A stretch of 64,000 bases of DNA from Fundidesulfovibrio putealis DSM 16056 (GCF_000429325.1 NZ_AUBQ01000003.1:558001-622000); one strand, 5' to 3'; counted from the first letter of the stretch, positions 26,893 to 35,700 are shown. Notes: a model not told the origin generated them from the letters alone. Numbers and translations are program-made.

Positions 26893-27525
26893 ATGAGCAC
26901 CGTCACCACCAGCAGCAGTTTGAACGTGGCCTCCTACTTCAAGGACATCATCCAGGACCGCCAGCAGCGCCAGGACGAGCGCACTGCAGAAGGCGTGGCC
27001 TCCGGAGCCATATCCGCGAAGAACAAGGAGCTGCTGGCCAAGTCCGACGCCAAGAACGACGCTCTGATCGCCGCCGCCCTGAAGGACGGCAAGGTCACCC
27101 GCGACGAGTACGACCGCATCACGAAGGCTCTCAACACTCAGAACGCCGTGCTGGACAAGCTCATGAAGTCCAAGGACAAGGCGACGCTGAAGAAGGAATC
27201 CATGGGCGACGCCACGCCCATGCAGGACCAGGACATGGCCCTGGCCATGCTCCAGAAGAACTTCACCAACATCGGCAAGGCCATCGAGGCCGGGGTGAAG
27301 TCCGGCAAGATCACCGAGGACGAGAAGACCAAGCTGGACGCGGTGCTGGAGAAGAGCCTCACGCTCATGGACAAGGCCATGGAAGACGGCACCCTCTCCA
27401 AGGGCGAGTTCTCCACGGTGATCGCGTCGCTCAAGGCCAGCGACCGCCAGGTGACCACATACAGCCGCAACAGAAGGACCGCTGCGTCCGTGCGGCGCGA
27501 GGCCTCCATGAACGTGACGGTGTAG
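26893..27525 (+). CDS. Unknown helical protein, tandem paralogue 2
   Basis: 210 residues, a paralogue of the gene at 26147. It shares the start region (D-R-Q-Q-R-Q-D-E-R versus K-H-R-Q-Q-N-Q-D-E-R), the two repeat cores (K-D-G-K-V-T-R-D-E-Y and E-D-G-T-L-S-K-G-E-F), the G-V-K-S-G-K-I-T-E-D-E-K segment and the terminal V-T-V. It is Lys-rich where its sister is Arg/Gln-rich. GGGCGAAGA precedes the ATG. Both genes probably share a transcript that ends at 27583-27608. Confidence 0.8.
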   Translation: MSTVTTSSSLNVASYFKDIIQDRQQRQDERTAEGVASGAISAKNKELLAKSDAKNDALIAAALKDGKVTRDEYDRITKALNTQNAVLDKLMKSKDKATLKKESMGDATPMQDQDMALAMLQKNFTNIGKAIEAGVKSGKITEDEKTKLDAVLEKSLTLMDKAMEDGTLSKGEFSTVIASLKASDRQVTTYSRNRRTAASVRREASMNVTV

Positions 27526-27582
27526 CGGGCGGCAGGCTCGCGCCGGGCGCGCAGAGCCGGGTGAGCGTATCCACGATCTTTC

Positions 27583-27608
27583 AAGCCGACGGGGCAACCC
27601 GTCGGCTT
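27583..27608 (+). terminator. Terminator after the tandem paralogues
   Basis: AAGCCGACGGG-GCAA-CCCGTCGGCTT followed by TCC. The perfect 11-bp stem is clear; the U tract is weak. Confidence 0.65.
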
Positions 27609-27645
27609 TCCTGCGTGATCGTCTCAAAAGTATTTTCATCTTTTT

Positions 27646-27665
27646 CCCACATAGCGCTATGTGGG
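27646..27665. promoter_or_regulatory. Perfect 20-bp palindrome
   Basis: CCCACATAGCGCTATGTGGG is a perfect palindrome without a spacer, 84 bases upstream of the gene at 27750. The symmetry and position suit a dimeric repressor operator. A cruciform or short-hairpin role is also possible. Confidence 0.5.
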
Positions 27666-27749
27666 GTGAAATATTTTCGAATCTGACTAGTCATACGGAG
27701 GCCCCGGCAAGGGAAGCCAGGGTAAATACCCTTACGGAGGTACCCCCGT

Positions 27750-28625
27750 ATGCCTTATCCCACTCAGGCAGGTTCGACAGAAACAGGTTTCGCCGAGGAA
27801 CAGGCTCGCAAGCGCCAACTGTACGAAGACGCCTTGGACCGCTTCGCCGGATTCGAGCCCGGCGAGTCCCAACTCAGCGACGAACAGATCATGGCCCGCC
27901 GCGCCGCGCGGCAGCAGTCCGGCGTGTCAGCCGGATTCTCCCGGCAACAGCCGTCCGCCCAGTTCGCCCAACGAGGCGTCAACGACATTCCCTTCGACAC
28001 GCTCCTGGCGCACCTGAAGGCCCAACCCGGCATGGTCGAGCACCTGGAAGGCATCGACCTGGACGGCGACGGCATCCCGGACATCCCCCCGCAGCCGTCG
28101 CCCCAGATGATGGCCCACCCCATGGGGCGCATGCAGTGGCAGGCCATGCTGCAAAACCATCAGCAGGCACGACAGGCGCGCCGCGCCCAGCGCAAGGCCG
28201 TCAACAACGAGATGCTGCTGGCGTATCTGCGGACGCACGATCCGCTGTTCGGGGTCGTCCATGCAAAGGTCGAGGCTTACGTGAAGGCCCTTCCCCTTAA
28301 GCTGCAACGCCCTGTCCTGCGCGCCGTGGACGAGACTCCGGGAGCGTACATCGACCTCTACAAGGAGATGCGCGACATGGTGACGGCGACAATGCGCATC
28401 GGCGGCAGGCGGTCCCAGCAGGCGGGCGGCAGGATAGGTGATGGGCATGGTCCAGGCCGTCTTGTCCGTCAGGGAGCCCCCCAGTTGGAGAGCGCGGGCA
28501 TGATCGATGAGCGTTCGCCCGGCGCGACCCGCGCTGCCGAACGCGCCGCCCTGGTCAAGCGCGTCAAGGCGGGCGGAGCCAGGGAGGGCGACCTGCTCAA
28601 ATACCTGGAACTGTCCGGTCTGTAG
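27750..28625 (+). CDS. Unknown Gln/Arg-rich protein
   Basis: 291 residues. There is no signal peptide or membrane helix. A single calcium-loop-like motif D-L-D-G-D-G-I-P-D-I is near residue 110. Residues 25-90 and 120-150 are Gln/Ala/Arg-rich and probably disordered or coiled. GGAGG lies about 9 bases before the ATG. It looks like part of an accessory module with the next gene, but no family is recognised. Confidence 0.7.
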   Translation: MPYPTQAGSTETGFAEEQARKRQLYEDALDRFAGFEPGESQLSDEQIMARRAARQQSGVSAGFSRQQPSAQFAQRGVNDIPFDTLLAHLKAQPGMVEHLEGIDLDGDGIPDIPPQPSPQMMAHPMGRMQWQAMLQNHQQARQARRAQRKAVNNEMLLAYLRTHDPLFGVVHAKVEAYVKALPLKLQRPVLRAVDETPGAYIDLYKEMRDMVTATMRIGGRRSQQAGGRIGDGHGPGRLVRQGAPQLESAGMIDERSPGATRAAERAALVKRVKAGGAREGDLLKYLELSGL

Positions 28626-28748
28626 CCGGAGCGGAAAGTACGGGCCGGGCATGTCGTCCGGCCCTTAGCGCACAGATCGTCCGGTATGCCATGAAGCGGG
28701 CACCGGGAGAATAACTCAACACAAAAACAACAATTCACGGGGAAACAC

Positions 28749-29660
28749 ATGAGTACCGAAGTAAATCATGACAGCGGCGACACCGGGGATACCGGCGAGC
28801 ACGGCGGGTACCAGGGTGGAGATAACGGCCAGGAATCGGGCTACGGACACGACGATTCAGGATTCTCCAACTCCGGCAATGACGAAGACCAGAACGGATA
28901 TGGTCATGAGAGCGCCAGCGAGGACGAAGGCCATCAATTCAGCACCGTGCAGGAACACATGGGGTTTACAACGGGCTTCGGCCCGGCGGCAGACCTTCCC
29001 AGGAACGCCTTCGGTGTGCCGGACTACAGGGGCTTCAGCATGCCGGACAATAAGGCAAATTCACTCAGTTTCGGGAAGTCCCCCGAGTCGTATGGAACGC
29101 AGCGGAACATGACCTTCGGGACGAGCTTCGATCCGAATAACGACCTGCGCAAGAATGCGTTTGGCGTGCCGGAGTACAGAGGGTTCAGGATGCCCAGCGG
29201 GGGGATGTATTCGCCGGGAAATTCCCCTCTCCACGGGGAGAACCGGGATGATGGGCAGGATGATCCTGAAATTGCTCAACGGGCGAAACCCGTACGGGAT
29301 TGGCTCGTGAGAAGTAAGATCGTGGACCCGGAGACCAGCTACATCAGTGGGATACCGAAAGAAGCATGGGATTCACTTACCCCGGAAGCGCAGGAGAAGT
29401 TTAGAGAAAGGATTGATTCTGGGGTGGAACAATTGCTTGGTTTAGGGGCTAGTCTTCCTGTGGGAGGTGCAGCCGGGCTCCTCAAAGATGGCGCGTGGCT
29501 AGCTTCTCGCCTTGCAACATGGGGCAACATTGTCAATAGCGGTGTTATCGGGGCTCTTCCTGGCATTGCTCTGAATAGGATGAATCAGCCACTTCAAGAG
29601 CATCCCGGAACAGTCTGGACAGGACAGTTAGACCGAGCAGCGAGCGGAAGATACGACTAA
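28749..29660 (+). CDS. Unknown repeat-bearing acidic protein
   Basis: 303 residues. Residues 1-65 are Gly/Asp/Ser/Asn-rich and strongly acidic. Two copies of a motif lie exactly 50 residues apart: D-L-P-R-N-A-F-G-V-P-D-Y-R-G-F-S-M-P ending at 99 and D-L-R-K-N-A-F-G-V-P-E-Y-R-G-F-R-M-P ending at 149. The C-terminal part (about 165-303) is globular with a hydrophobic Gly-rich stretch at 230-275. I recognise no family. A secreted effector or surface protein is possible but not shown. Base composition falls towards the 3' end. Confidence 0.72.
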   Translation: MSTEVNHDSGDTGDTGEHGGYQGGDNGQESGYGHDDSGFSNSGNDEDQNGYGHESASEDEGHQFSTVQEHMGFTTGFGPAADLPRNAFGVPDYRGFSMPDNKANSLSFGKSPESYGTQRNMTFGTSFDPNNDLRKNAFGVPEYRGFRMPSGGMYSPGNSPLHGENRDDGQDDPEIAQRAKPVRDWLVRSKIVDPETSYISGIPKEAWDSLTPEAQEKFRERIDSGVEQLLGLGASLPVGGAAGLLKDGAWLASRLATWGNIVNSGVIGALPGIALNRMNQPLQEHPGTVWTGQLDRAASGRYD

Positions 29661-29664
29661 TACG

Positions 29665-29703
29665 ATAGGGTCGTTGCAGCCTCAAAGGGTGCAACGACCC
29701 TAT
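29665..29703. terminator. Perfect 14-bp hairpin after the repeat-bearing gene
   Basis: ATAGGGTCGTTGCA and TGCAACGACCCTAT pair perfectly around an 11-base loop, 5 bases after the stop codon. There is no U tract on either strand, so this may be an mRNA-stabilising hairpin or a factor-assisted terminator. Confidence 0.6.
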
Positions 29704-30010
29704 TGGCAAATCGTCATATAATAGTCGATGTGGAGGAAGAACATAATTAGATGAAAAACTATGCACGCCCCTGCACACTCATATACTTTGCTTTTGAGTC
29801 GATCCCGTGCGTCACTCTGGTTCATGGTGAAACTCCTAATTTGAGCAAAGAATGAATTTCCCTGAATAATATATCAATATACCTGTAGTAAGGGCACACC
29901 GAGTAAAAATATCGCACAGGAGTGTCAATCTCCATGTCTTCCTTGTGGGCCTGTGAAACATGCTAAGTCGTCCTCGCGCGTGATGTATGGTTGGCTTGCA
30001 ATGTGATATT
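29704..30010. other. AT-rich gene-free stretch
   Basis: About 300 bases markedly richer in A+T than the surroundings, with no supported gene on either strand. No integrase, tRNA or terminal repeat is visible that would define an island boundary. Confidence 0.5.
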
Positions 30011-30337
30011 CTAACGGAAAATAAAAAGGCTCAACCTTAATAGAAGGAGAAGAATCAAAGACAACAGGGCTGCTCCCACCAATCCGGCAATCTCGTACGC
30101 TATCCTTTGCGGCCACGACAACGGTCCGTCCCCTGGAATGCATATGTCGGGAATAGGCGGAGTCGGATGTTTCTCTTCGTCGTACAGCGCCTCTTGGTAG
30201 GCGTCGGACGGCTCCCCGACATTCGGTTTGAAGGGCTTGGGGCGCAGGAACATATATCCCAGGACCAACGCCAGCGGCACTGTGCCGATGAGCACCAATC
30301 CCAGGATTGTCCAGATATCGCCTTGTACGCTGCTCAC
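30011..30337 (-). CDS. Small two-helix membrane protein, unknown
   Basis: 108 residues with two clear hydrophobic helices (about 9-31 and 83-107) joined by a Pro-rich, charged linker of about 50 residues (K-P-F-K-P-N-V-G-E-P; H-P-T-P-P-I-P). It ends L-F-I-F-R. No family recognised. It lies tail-to-tail with the repeat-bearing gene at 28749 and beyond the AT-rich stretch. Confidence 0.6.
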   Translation of the reverse strand: MSSVQGDIWTILGLVLIGTVPLALVLGYMFLRPKPFKPNVGEPSDAYQEALYDEEKHPTPPIPDICIPGDGPLSWPQRIAYEIAGLVGAALLSLILLLLLRLSLFIFR

Positions 30338-30419
30338 ATTAAGTCCTTGCAGTCGGCACTTTGCATTGCATATAACATGTGCGAACTGTGGTCAATGATG
30401 AAGCGCGAAAGCGCCCCCG

Positions 30420-31172
30420 TCACGGCAACACCCATTCCTTCTTCAGCTTCTGATACTCTGCGCGGGGAAGCTGCACCAACAGCGGCTTGCGGCCAGCATC
30501 CAGCCTGGAGAGCAGCGACCGCAACGCGCCTTCCTCCATGGCCGTACACCCTGCCGTCGGCTTGTCCGGGCCGCGCCAGATGTGCAGGAAGATACACGAC
30601 CCCTTTTCAGTCGATACAGGATCACTGTTATGCTCCACCACGGCTCCCGCCGCGTAGAGGCCGTCCGGCCTGAGCATGGTTTCGGAGCTGTTCCAGTCCT
30701 TGGGGTGGGCAGAAGCGTCCAGGATTCTGTTGTAGCTGCTGGATAGCGGGTCATCCACGCATTCAAGACCGGATGCGATCTTGAGGTACGGGAATGCCCG
30801 AATGGAGTCGTTGTCCGCGTAGCCGAAGGCAGTGGAGATGCTGAAGATGCCAGCGGGCGCCTTGCCGTCTCCTTCGCGCTTTTCCAGGGTTGCGTTGCGC
30901 GGGACGGCATGCAGGCCGATCCCCCAGGCCATGCCTGTGCGCCCCAGGCTTACCGGGATTGATTTGCCGACAGGGATCCAGGCTGAGGACAGGGACTCCC
31001 GCTCGAACAGCTGCAACTGTCCCGTTGTCGCATCCCAGGACTCAGACGTGACCAGAAGGACCTGCCTGGAACCGAAGAGGGATGACGCATCAGGATGCGT
31101 CGCAGCATCACAGACGCTCTGAAGCAGTAATACGGCCACTGCGGACAAGATTAAAGCCAAGCGGAGTGTCAT
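30420..31172 (-). CDS. L,D-transpeptidase family protein
   Basis: 250 residues from the ATG at 31172. A signal peptide is present (residues 1-23, ending C-D-A-A). The YkuD-type active site is seen as H-I-W-R-G-P-D-K-P-T-A-G-C-T-A-M near residues 197-212, with the catalytic Cys in T-A-G-C-T and the conserved His and Gly upstream. It should make 3-3 peptidoglycan cross-links or attach proteins in the periplasm; it matches the shorter family with a G-x-x-L-G-R-T-G-M motif. Confidence 0.82.
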   Translation of the reverse strand: MTLRLALILSAVAVLLLQSVCDAATHPDASSLFGSRQVLLVTSESWDATTGQLQLFERESLSSAWIPVGKSIPVSLGRTGMAWGIGLHAVPRNATLEKREGDGKAPAGIFSISTAFGYADNDSIRAFPYLKIASGLECVDDPLSSSYNRILDASAHPKDWNSSETMLRPDGLYAAGAVVEHNSDPVSTEKGSCIFLHIWRGPDKPTAGCTAMEEGALRSLLSRLDAGRKPLLVQLPRAEYQKLKKEWVLP

Positions 31173-31208
31173 CTCTTTCTCTTTCGCGCATATCGCGCGA
31201 CATTTGAA

Positions 31209-31239
31209 AGCCCGGCCCTCTCTGCGAGCGGGCCGGGCT
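31209..31239 (-). terminator. Terminator of the liv-paaK operon
   Basis: AGCCCGGCCC and GGGCCGGGCT form a perfect 10-bp stem. On the minus strand it is followed by TTTC. It lies 78 bases beyond the PaaK stop. Confidence 0.75.
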
Positions 31240-31316
31240 TGATTGCGAAAACACAAGGCATGTGCGGCGTCCAGACATGTCCAAACGTCCTGACCCGCCT
31301 TCCGGCGCAGGAGGGC

Positions 31317-32621
31317 CTAAGTCTCTCCGCGCTTGTCCAGCACGCGCTTGGTCTTGCCGTCCTCACTGGGAGCAAGCGCGCCCGGTTCGGTCATGCGCAC
31401 CTCGAAGCCCACGCCGAGCTCGCTTGCCAGGCGCTTTCTGGCGCTTTCCAGGAACTTCTGCTGGTCCGCGATGCGGTCGAACACGAACTTCTCGGCCACT
31501 TCCAACTCCACAGTGGCTTTGTCCAGGCCGCGCTCGCGCTCCAGCACCACGCGCCACTGGGGGGTGGTGCCCTCGATGGCCAGCAGCACGGCCTCGATCT
31601 GGCTGGGGAACACGTTCACGCCCCGGATGATGAGCATGTCGTCCACGCGGCCGCGCACACGCTCCATGCGCTTGAGCGTCCGGCCGCAGGGGCAGGGTCC
31701 GGGCAGAATCCGGGTCAGGTCGCCGGTGCGGAAGCGGATCAGCGGGAAGGCTTCCTTGGTCAGGGTGGTGATGACCAGCTCGCCCACCTCGCCGTCGGGC
31801 ACGGGCTCGCCGGTGGCCGGGTCGATCACCTCGGCCAGGAAGTGGTCCTCGTTCAGATGCAGGCCATTCTTCTCCAGGCATTCGCCCGCCACGCCCGGCC
31901 CCATCACTTCGCTGATGCCGTAATTGTCCGTGGCTGTCAGCTTCAGGCGGTCCTCGATCTGCGCCCTGGCCGTCTCTGACCAGCACTCGGCGCCGAACAG
32001 CCCGTGGCGCAGGCTGAGCGCGTTGGCGTTCACGTCCATCTCTTCCATGGTCTGGGCCAGGTACAGGGCGTAGCTGGGGGTGCAGACCAGCACGGAGGTC
32101 TTGAAGTCCTGCATGATGGCCACCTGGCGGCGGGTGTTGCCGCTGGAGGCCGGGACCAGGGCCGCGCCCAGGGCCTCGGCCCCTTGCAGGAAGCCGAAGC
32201 CGCCGGTGAACAGGCCGAAGTTGAAGGCGATCTGCACCACGTCCTCGCGGGTGACGCCGCCCGCCGTGAGCACGCGCGCCGTGAGCGCCCCCCATTTCTT
32301 GAGGTCGCCCGCCGTGTAGCCCACCACCGTGGCCTTGCCCGTGGTGCCGGAGGAGGCGTGCAGGCGCACCACCTCGCGCAGCGGCACGGCGAAGAAGCCG
32401 TAGGGGTAGGCGTCGCGCAGCACGGACTTGGTGGTGAAGGGCAGGCGGGCCAGATCGTCAAGGGAGCGGAAATCGTCCGGGTCGATGCCCAATTGGCCGA
32501 AGGTCTTGCGGTAGTAGGGGACGTTGCGGGCCACGCGGGTCAGCGTGGATTGAAGGCGCTCAAGCTGCAACTGCGCCAGCTGGGCGCGGTCCATGGATTC
32601 GTACTTGGGTTCCCACATCAT
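31317..32621 (-). CDS. Phenylacetate-CoA ligase family enzyme
   Basis: 434 residues, normal for PaaK. The AMP-binding P-loop is H-A-S-S-G-T-T-G-K-A-T near residue 95, and the family motif R-T-G-D-L-T is near residue 306. It forms an aryl- or arylacetyl-CoA from the free acid, ATP and CoA. It is the last gene of the operon encoding a branched-chain/aromatic amino-acid-type ABC transporter. That context suggests the products of aromatic amino-acid catabolism as substrates. Confidence 0.85.
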   Translation of the reverse strand: MMWEPKYESMDRAQLAQLQLERLQSTLTRVARNVPYYRKTFGQLGIDPDDFRSLDDLARLPFTTKSVLRDAYPYGFFAVPLREVVRLHASSGTTGKATVVGYTAGDLKKWGALTARVLTAGGVTREDVVQIAFNFGLFTGGFGFLQGAEALGAALVPASSGNTRRQVAIMQDFKTSVLVCTPSYALYLAQTMEEMDVNANALSLRHGLFGAECWSETARAQIEDRLKLTATDNYGISEVMGPGVAGECLEKNGLHLNEDHFLAEVIDPATGEPVPDGEVGELVITTLTKEAFPLIRFRTGDLTRILPGPCPCGRTLKRMERVRGRVDDMLIIRGVNVFPSQIEAVLLAIEGTTPQWRVVLERERGLDKATVELEVAEKFVFDRIADQQKFLESARKRLASELGVGFEVRMTEPGALAPSEDGKTKRVLDKRGET

Positions 32622-32653
32622 GGCGCGGCCTCCGGCTTCGGCTTCTTGAGAGA

Positions 32654-32688
32654 GGGGAGCGCGCGGACTTGCAATGCGCGTGCTCCCC
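32654..32688 (-). other. Intercistronic hairpin
   Basis: GGGGAGCGCGCGG... pairs with ...GCGCGTGCTCCCC with one mismatch/bulge. It lies between the small exported protein gene and paaK on the leftward transcript. There is no U tract, so processing or stability is more likely than termination. Confidence 0.35.
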
Positions 32689-32705
32689 GTATGCGTTGTG
32701 CGTTG

Positions 32706-33179
32706 CTATTTGCCTGCGGGCATCATCATCCGCATGATCGGCTTGAACACGTAGCTCACGGACATGACCTTGTTGGCATCGTCGTATTCCATCTCGATGG
32801 TCACCTCGCCTGCGGTGTAGGTGAACTGCTTGATGTTCACCTTGGGCTGGCTGGCGGGGCCGTAGTTGGCGTCGAAGTAGGCCTTGAGGGTGTTGTAGGC
32901 GGTGGGACCGGACGCCATGAACATGACGAGGCACAGCTTGCCCTTGTAGAACCCGTAAAGCTGCTCTTTGAGGGGCACTCCCTGGAAGGTGCGGTCGTCA
33001 CCGTAGCGATTGTAGAACTCCAGCTCGCCCTGCTTGCGGACCTGCTTCATGTGCTGGAAGTCGGAGAGGTCCTTGCCGAAGACCATTCCCTTGTAGTCGG
33101 CGATGAACTTGCCCTGGGCCAGGGCCAGCGAGGGCGCGGCCAGGATGAAGAGGGCAAGGCACAATATGATGCGTTTCAT
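32706..33179 (-). CDS. Small exported protein of unknown function
   Basis: 157 residues with a clear signal peptide (M-K-R-I-I-L-C...A-L-A-Q, about 1-22). The mature protein has a mixed beta pattern with several Tyr/Phe residues. It starts 2 bases after livF stops, so it is part of the transporter operon. I do not recognise the family. Confidence 0.75.
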   Translation of the reverse strand: MKRIILCLALFILAAPSLALAQGKFIADYKGMVFGKDLSDFQHMKQVRKQGELEFYNRYGDDRTFQGVPLKEQLYGFYKGKLCLVMFMASGPTAYNTLKAYFDANYGPASQPKVNIKQFTYTAGEVTIEMEYDDANKVMSVSYVFKPIMRMMMPAGK

Positions 33180-33181
33180 GA

Positions 33182-33919
33182 TCAGGATTCCTCTTGGGAT
33201 TTGTCGCGGCCCAGATAGGCCCGTTGCACGTCGCGGTTGGCCAGGAGCTCCGAGGACTGGCCCTGCAGGATGACCCGCCCGGTTTCCAGCACGTAGCCAC
33301 GGTCGGCCACGGCCAGGGCGCTCTTGGCGTTCTGCTCAACCAGCAGCACGGTCAGGCCGCGCTCGTCGCGCAGTTCGGTCACGCGCTTGAAGATGTCGCG
33401 GCAGACAGTGGGGGCCAGACCCATGCCCGGCTCGTCCAGGAGCAGCATCTTGGGTCCGGCCATGAGGGCGCGCCCGATGGCCAGCATCTGCTGTTCGCCG
33501 CCGGAGAGCGTTCCGGCTGGCTGGCCGGAGCGCTCCTTGAGCACCGGGAACATGGCGTAGACCGACTCCAGGTCGCGGTCCAGCTCGGCTCGCGGAACCC
33601 GACCCCTGCGGGTGTAAGACCCCAGGAGCAGGTTGTCGGTTACGCTCAGGGGCTTGAAAACCAGCCTGCGTTCGGGGACGTGCGACAGGCCGAGGCGCAC
33701 GATCTTGTCCGGCGCGGCCTTGGTGATGTCCTGCCCGTCGAACGAGACTGTGCCGCCGCTTGGGCGCAGCAGGCCGGAGATGGCGGTGAGCAACGTGGTC
33801 TTGCCTGCGCCGTTGGCCCCGATGAGGGCGACGATCTCGCCCGCGTCCACATGGAGCGAGGCGCGGCGCACGGCCTGAATCTTGCCGTAGGATATGTCCA
33901 GATTGGTGAGCGTGAGCAT
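33182..33919 (-). CDS. livF: ABC transporter ATP-binding protein LivF
   Basis: 245 residues. Walker A is G-A-N-G-A-G-K-T-T, the signature is L-S-G-G-E-Q-Q-M-L, and Walker B is M-L-L-L-D-E-P-G-M-G-L-A-P. The short length and P-G-M-G-L-A-P motif are typical of LivF. With LivG it powers LivH/LivM import of branched-chain amino acids or related compounds. Confidence 0.92.
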   Translation of the reverse strand: MLTLTNLDISYGKIQAVRRASLHVDAGEIVALIGANGAGKTTLLTAISGLLRPSGGTVSFDGQDITKAAPDKIVRLGLSHVPERRLVFKPLSVTDNLLLGSYTRRGRVPRAELDRDLESVYAMFPVLKERSGQPAGTLSGGEQQMLAIGRALMAGPKMLLLDEPGMGLAPTVCRDIFKRVTELRDERGLTVLLVEQNAKSALAVADRGYVLETGRVILQGQSSELLANRDVQRAYLGRDKSQEES

Positions 33920-33984
33920 CGGATTCGTGTTTCCCGGTTCCAGCTACCGCATACGCCGGGAGGTGTCGAGGGTGCGCGCGGGGA

Positions 33985-34749
33985 TCAGTCCTCGCCCAGG
34001 TAGGCCGCCACCACGTCGGAGTTGTCCTGGATCTCTTTGGGCGTCCCCTCGGCCAGGACGCTGCCGAAGTGCAGCACGGTGATGCGGTCGGAGATGTCCA
34101 TGACCAGTTCCATGTCGTGCTCCACCAGGGCCACCCCGATGTGCAGTTCGTCGCGGATGCGGCGGATGATGGTCCCGAGCCCGGCGGTCTCCTTGTTGTT
34201 CATGCCTGCGGCGGGCTCGTCAAGGAGCAGAAGTTTGGGGCCGGAGGCCATGGCCCGGGCCAGTTCCAGCAGGCGCTGCTCGCCGTAGGGCAGATCGGAG
34301 GCCAAGGCGTCGCGGCGCTCGGCCAGCCCCACGAACTCGAGCTTCTCCATGGCCAGATCGCGCAGGCGCTTTTCCTCGCGCGCAAAGCGCGGGGTGTGCA
34401 GCAGGCTGTCCAGCATGGAGTATCCGGCCTTCAGGTGCGCGCCGGTCATGACGTTTTCCAGGGCAGTCATGTTGGAGAAGATTTCCAGGTTCTGGAAGGT
34501 GCGCACCACACCGGCCTGCGCCCGCAGGTGGATGGGCATGCCCGAAAGGTCCTGCCCTGCCAGACGCACCGTGCCGCCCGTGGGCGTCACCGCACCGCTG
34601 ACCACGCCCAGCAGCGTGGTCTTGCCCGCGCCGTTGGGGCCGATGAGCGAGGTGATGTCTCCCTGGCGCACGGTGAGCGCAGCCTCGGACAAAGCCTGCA
34701 CGCCGCCGAAACGCACGGACACACCACGGACTTCCAGAAGATCAGCCAC
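33985..34749 (-). CDS. livG: ABC transporter ATP-binding protein LivG
   Basis: 254 residues. Walker A is G-P-N-G-A-G-K-T-T. The helical insertion with V-R-T-F-Q-N-L-E-I-F and the E-P-A-A-G-M-N motif identify LivG rather than LivF. Its start overlaps the livM stop by 8 bases; livF follows after 65 bases. Confidence 0.92.
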   Translation of the reverse strand: MADLLEVRGVSVRFGGVQALSEAALTVRQGDITSLIGPNGAGKTTLLGVVSGAVTPTGGTVRLAGQDLSGMPIHLRAQAGVVRTFQNLEIFSNMTALENVMTGAHLKAGYSMLDSLLHTPRFAREEKRLRDLAMEKLEFVGLAERRDALASDLPYGEQRLLELARAMASGPKLLLLDEPAAGMNNKETAGLGTIIRRIRDELHIGVALVEHDMELVMDISDRITVLHFGSVLAEGTPKEIQDNSDVVAAYLGED

Positions 34750-35698
34750 GACGAACGCCCGCCTTGAGTTTTCGCGCCAGTGCGCGCGCGCCGCCAGCCA
34801 GGCCGCTCGGCATGAACATCATGCAGGCGATCAGGAGGCCGCCGTAGATCAGGATGTCCACTTCCTCGAACATGCGCAGAAACTCCGGCAGCGAGGTCAG
34901 AAAGAAGGCCCCGGCCACCGCGCCCCAGATGCTGGCCATGCCGCCAAGCACCACCATGGTCAGAAGCTGCACCGAGAAGTGGAAGCCGAAGGAGGAGGGG
35001 GCCACGAAGGTCAGGTGGTGGGCGTAGAGCGTCCCGGCCACGCCCGCGTACACGGCGGAGAGCACGAACACGAAGCGCTTGTGCCGGGCGATGTCGATGC
35101 CCATGGCCTGGGCCGCGGACTCGCTGACGTGGATGGCGCGCAGCGCCCGGCCCGTGCGCGAGCCGATCACCCTGTGCGACACCAGCGTGGCCACCCAAAG
35201 TACGGCGGCGGACAGGAAATAGTAGGCCTTGTCCGAGGTGAACGTGAACCCCGCTATCTTCAGGCGCGGGATGCCCACGAACCCGGAGGGGCCGCCGGTA
35301 AGCCCCACGGCCTCGTTGAACACGATGGACACGATGATGCCGAAACCAAGCGTCGCCATGGCCAGATAGTGGCCGTGGAGCTTCAGCGTGGGCACGGCCA
35401 GCAGCCAGGCGATGGCCGCCGACACGGCCACGCCCGCCAGCATGCCCACGGGGATGGGCAGGCCGAGCGTCGCGGTGCTTATCGCCGTGGTGTAGGCGGC
35501 CAGCCCGAAGAAGGCCGCGTGTCCGAGCGACACCTGCCCGGCATAGCCCATCAGCAGGTTCAGCCCCATGACGATCAGGGCGTTGAAACAGCACAGGATG
35601 AGCACGTTGATGTAATAGTCGTTGGGCAGCGCCAGAGGGGCCAGCCCAAGGGCGGCGGCAAAGGCCAGCAGGCCGAAATTCTTTTTGACGAAGCCCAC
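34742..35698 (-). CDS. livM: ABC transporter permease LivM
   Basis: 318 residues from a GTG at 35698, 2 bases after the livH stop; no ATG is available near the family start. About eight to ten membrane helices are seen, with the conserved E-A-V-G-L-T-G-G-P-S-G and G-S-R-T-G-R-A-L-R-A-I motifs of LivM. It pairs with LivH as the permease dimer. Confidence 0.9.
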   Translation of the reverse strand: MGFVKKNFGLLAFAAALGLAPLALPNDYYINVLILCCFNALIVMGLNLLMGYAGQVSLGHAAFFGLAAYTTAISTATLGLPIPVGMLAGVAVSAAIAWLLAVPTLKLHGHYLAMATLGFGIIVSIVFNEAVGLTGGPSGFVGIPRLKIAGFTFTSDKAYYFLSAAVLWVATLVSHRVIGSRTGRALRAIHVSESAAQAMGIDIARHKRFVFVLSAVYAGVAGTLYAHHLTFVAPSSFGFHFSVQLLTMVVLGGMASIWGAVAGAFFLTSLPEFLRMFEEVDILIYGGLLIACMMFMPSGLAGGARALARKLKAGVRRG

Positions 35699-35700
35699 GG

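Noticed and set aside
26147-30337. Prophage or integrative element
   Set aside because: No integrase, capsid, terminase, tRNA target or terminal repeat was seen; only unknown genes and an AT shift.
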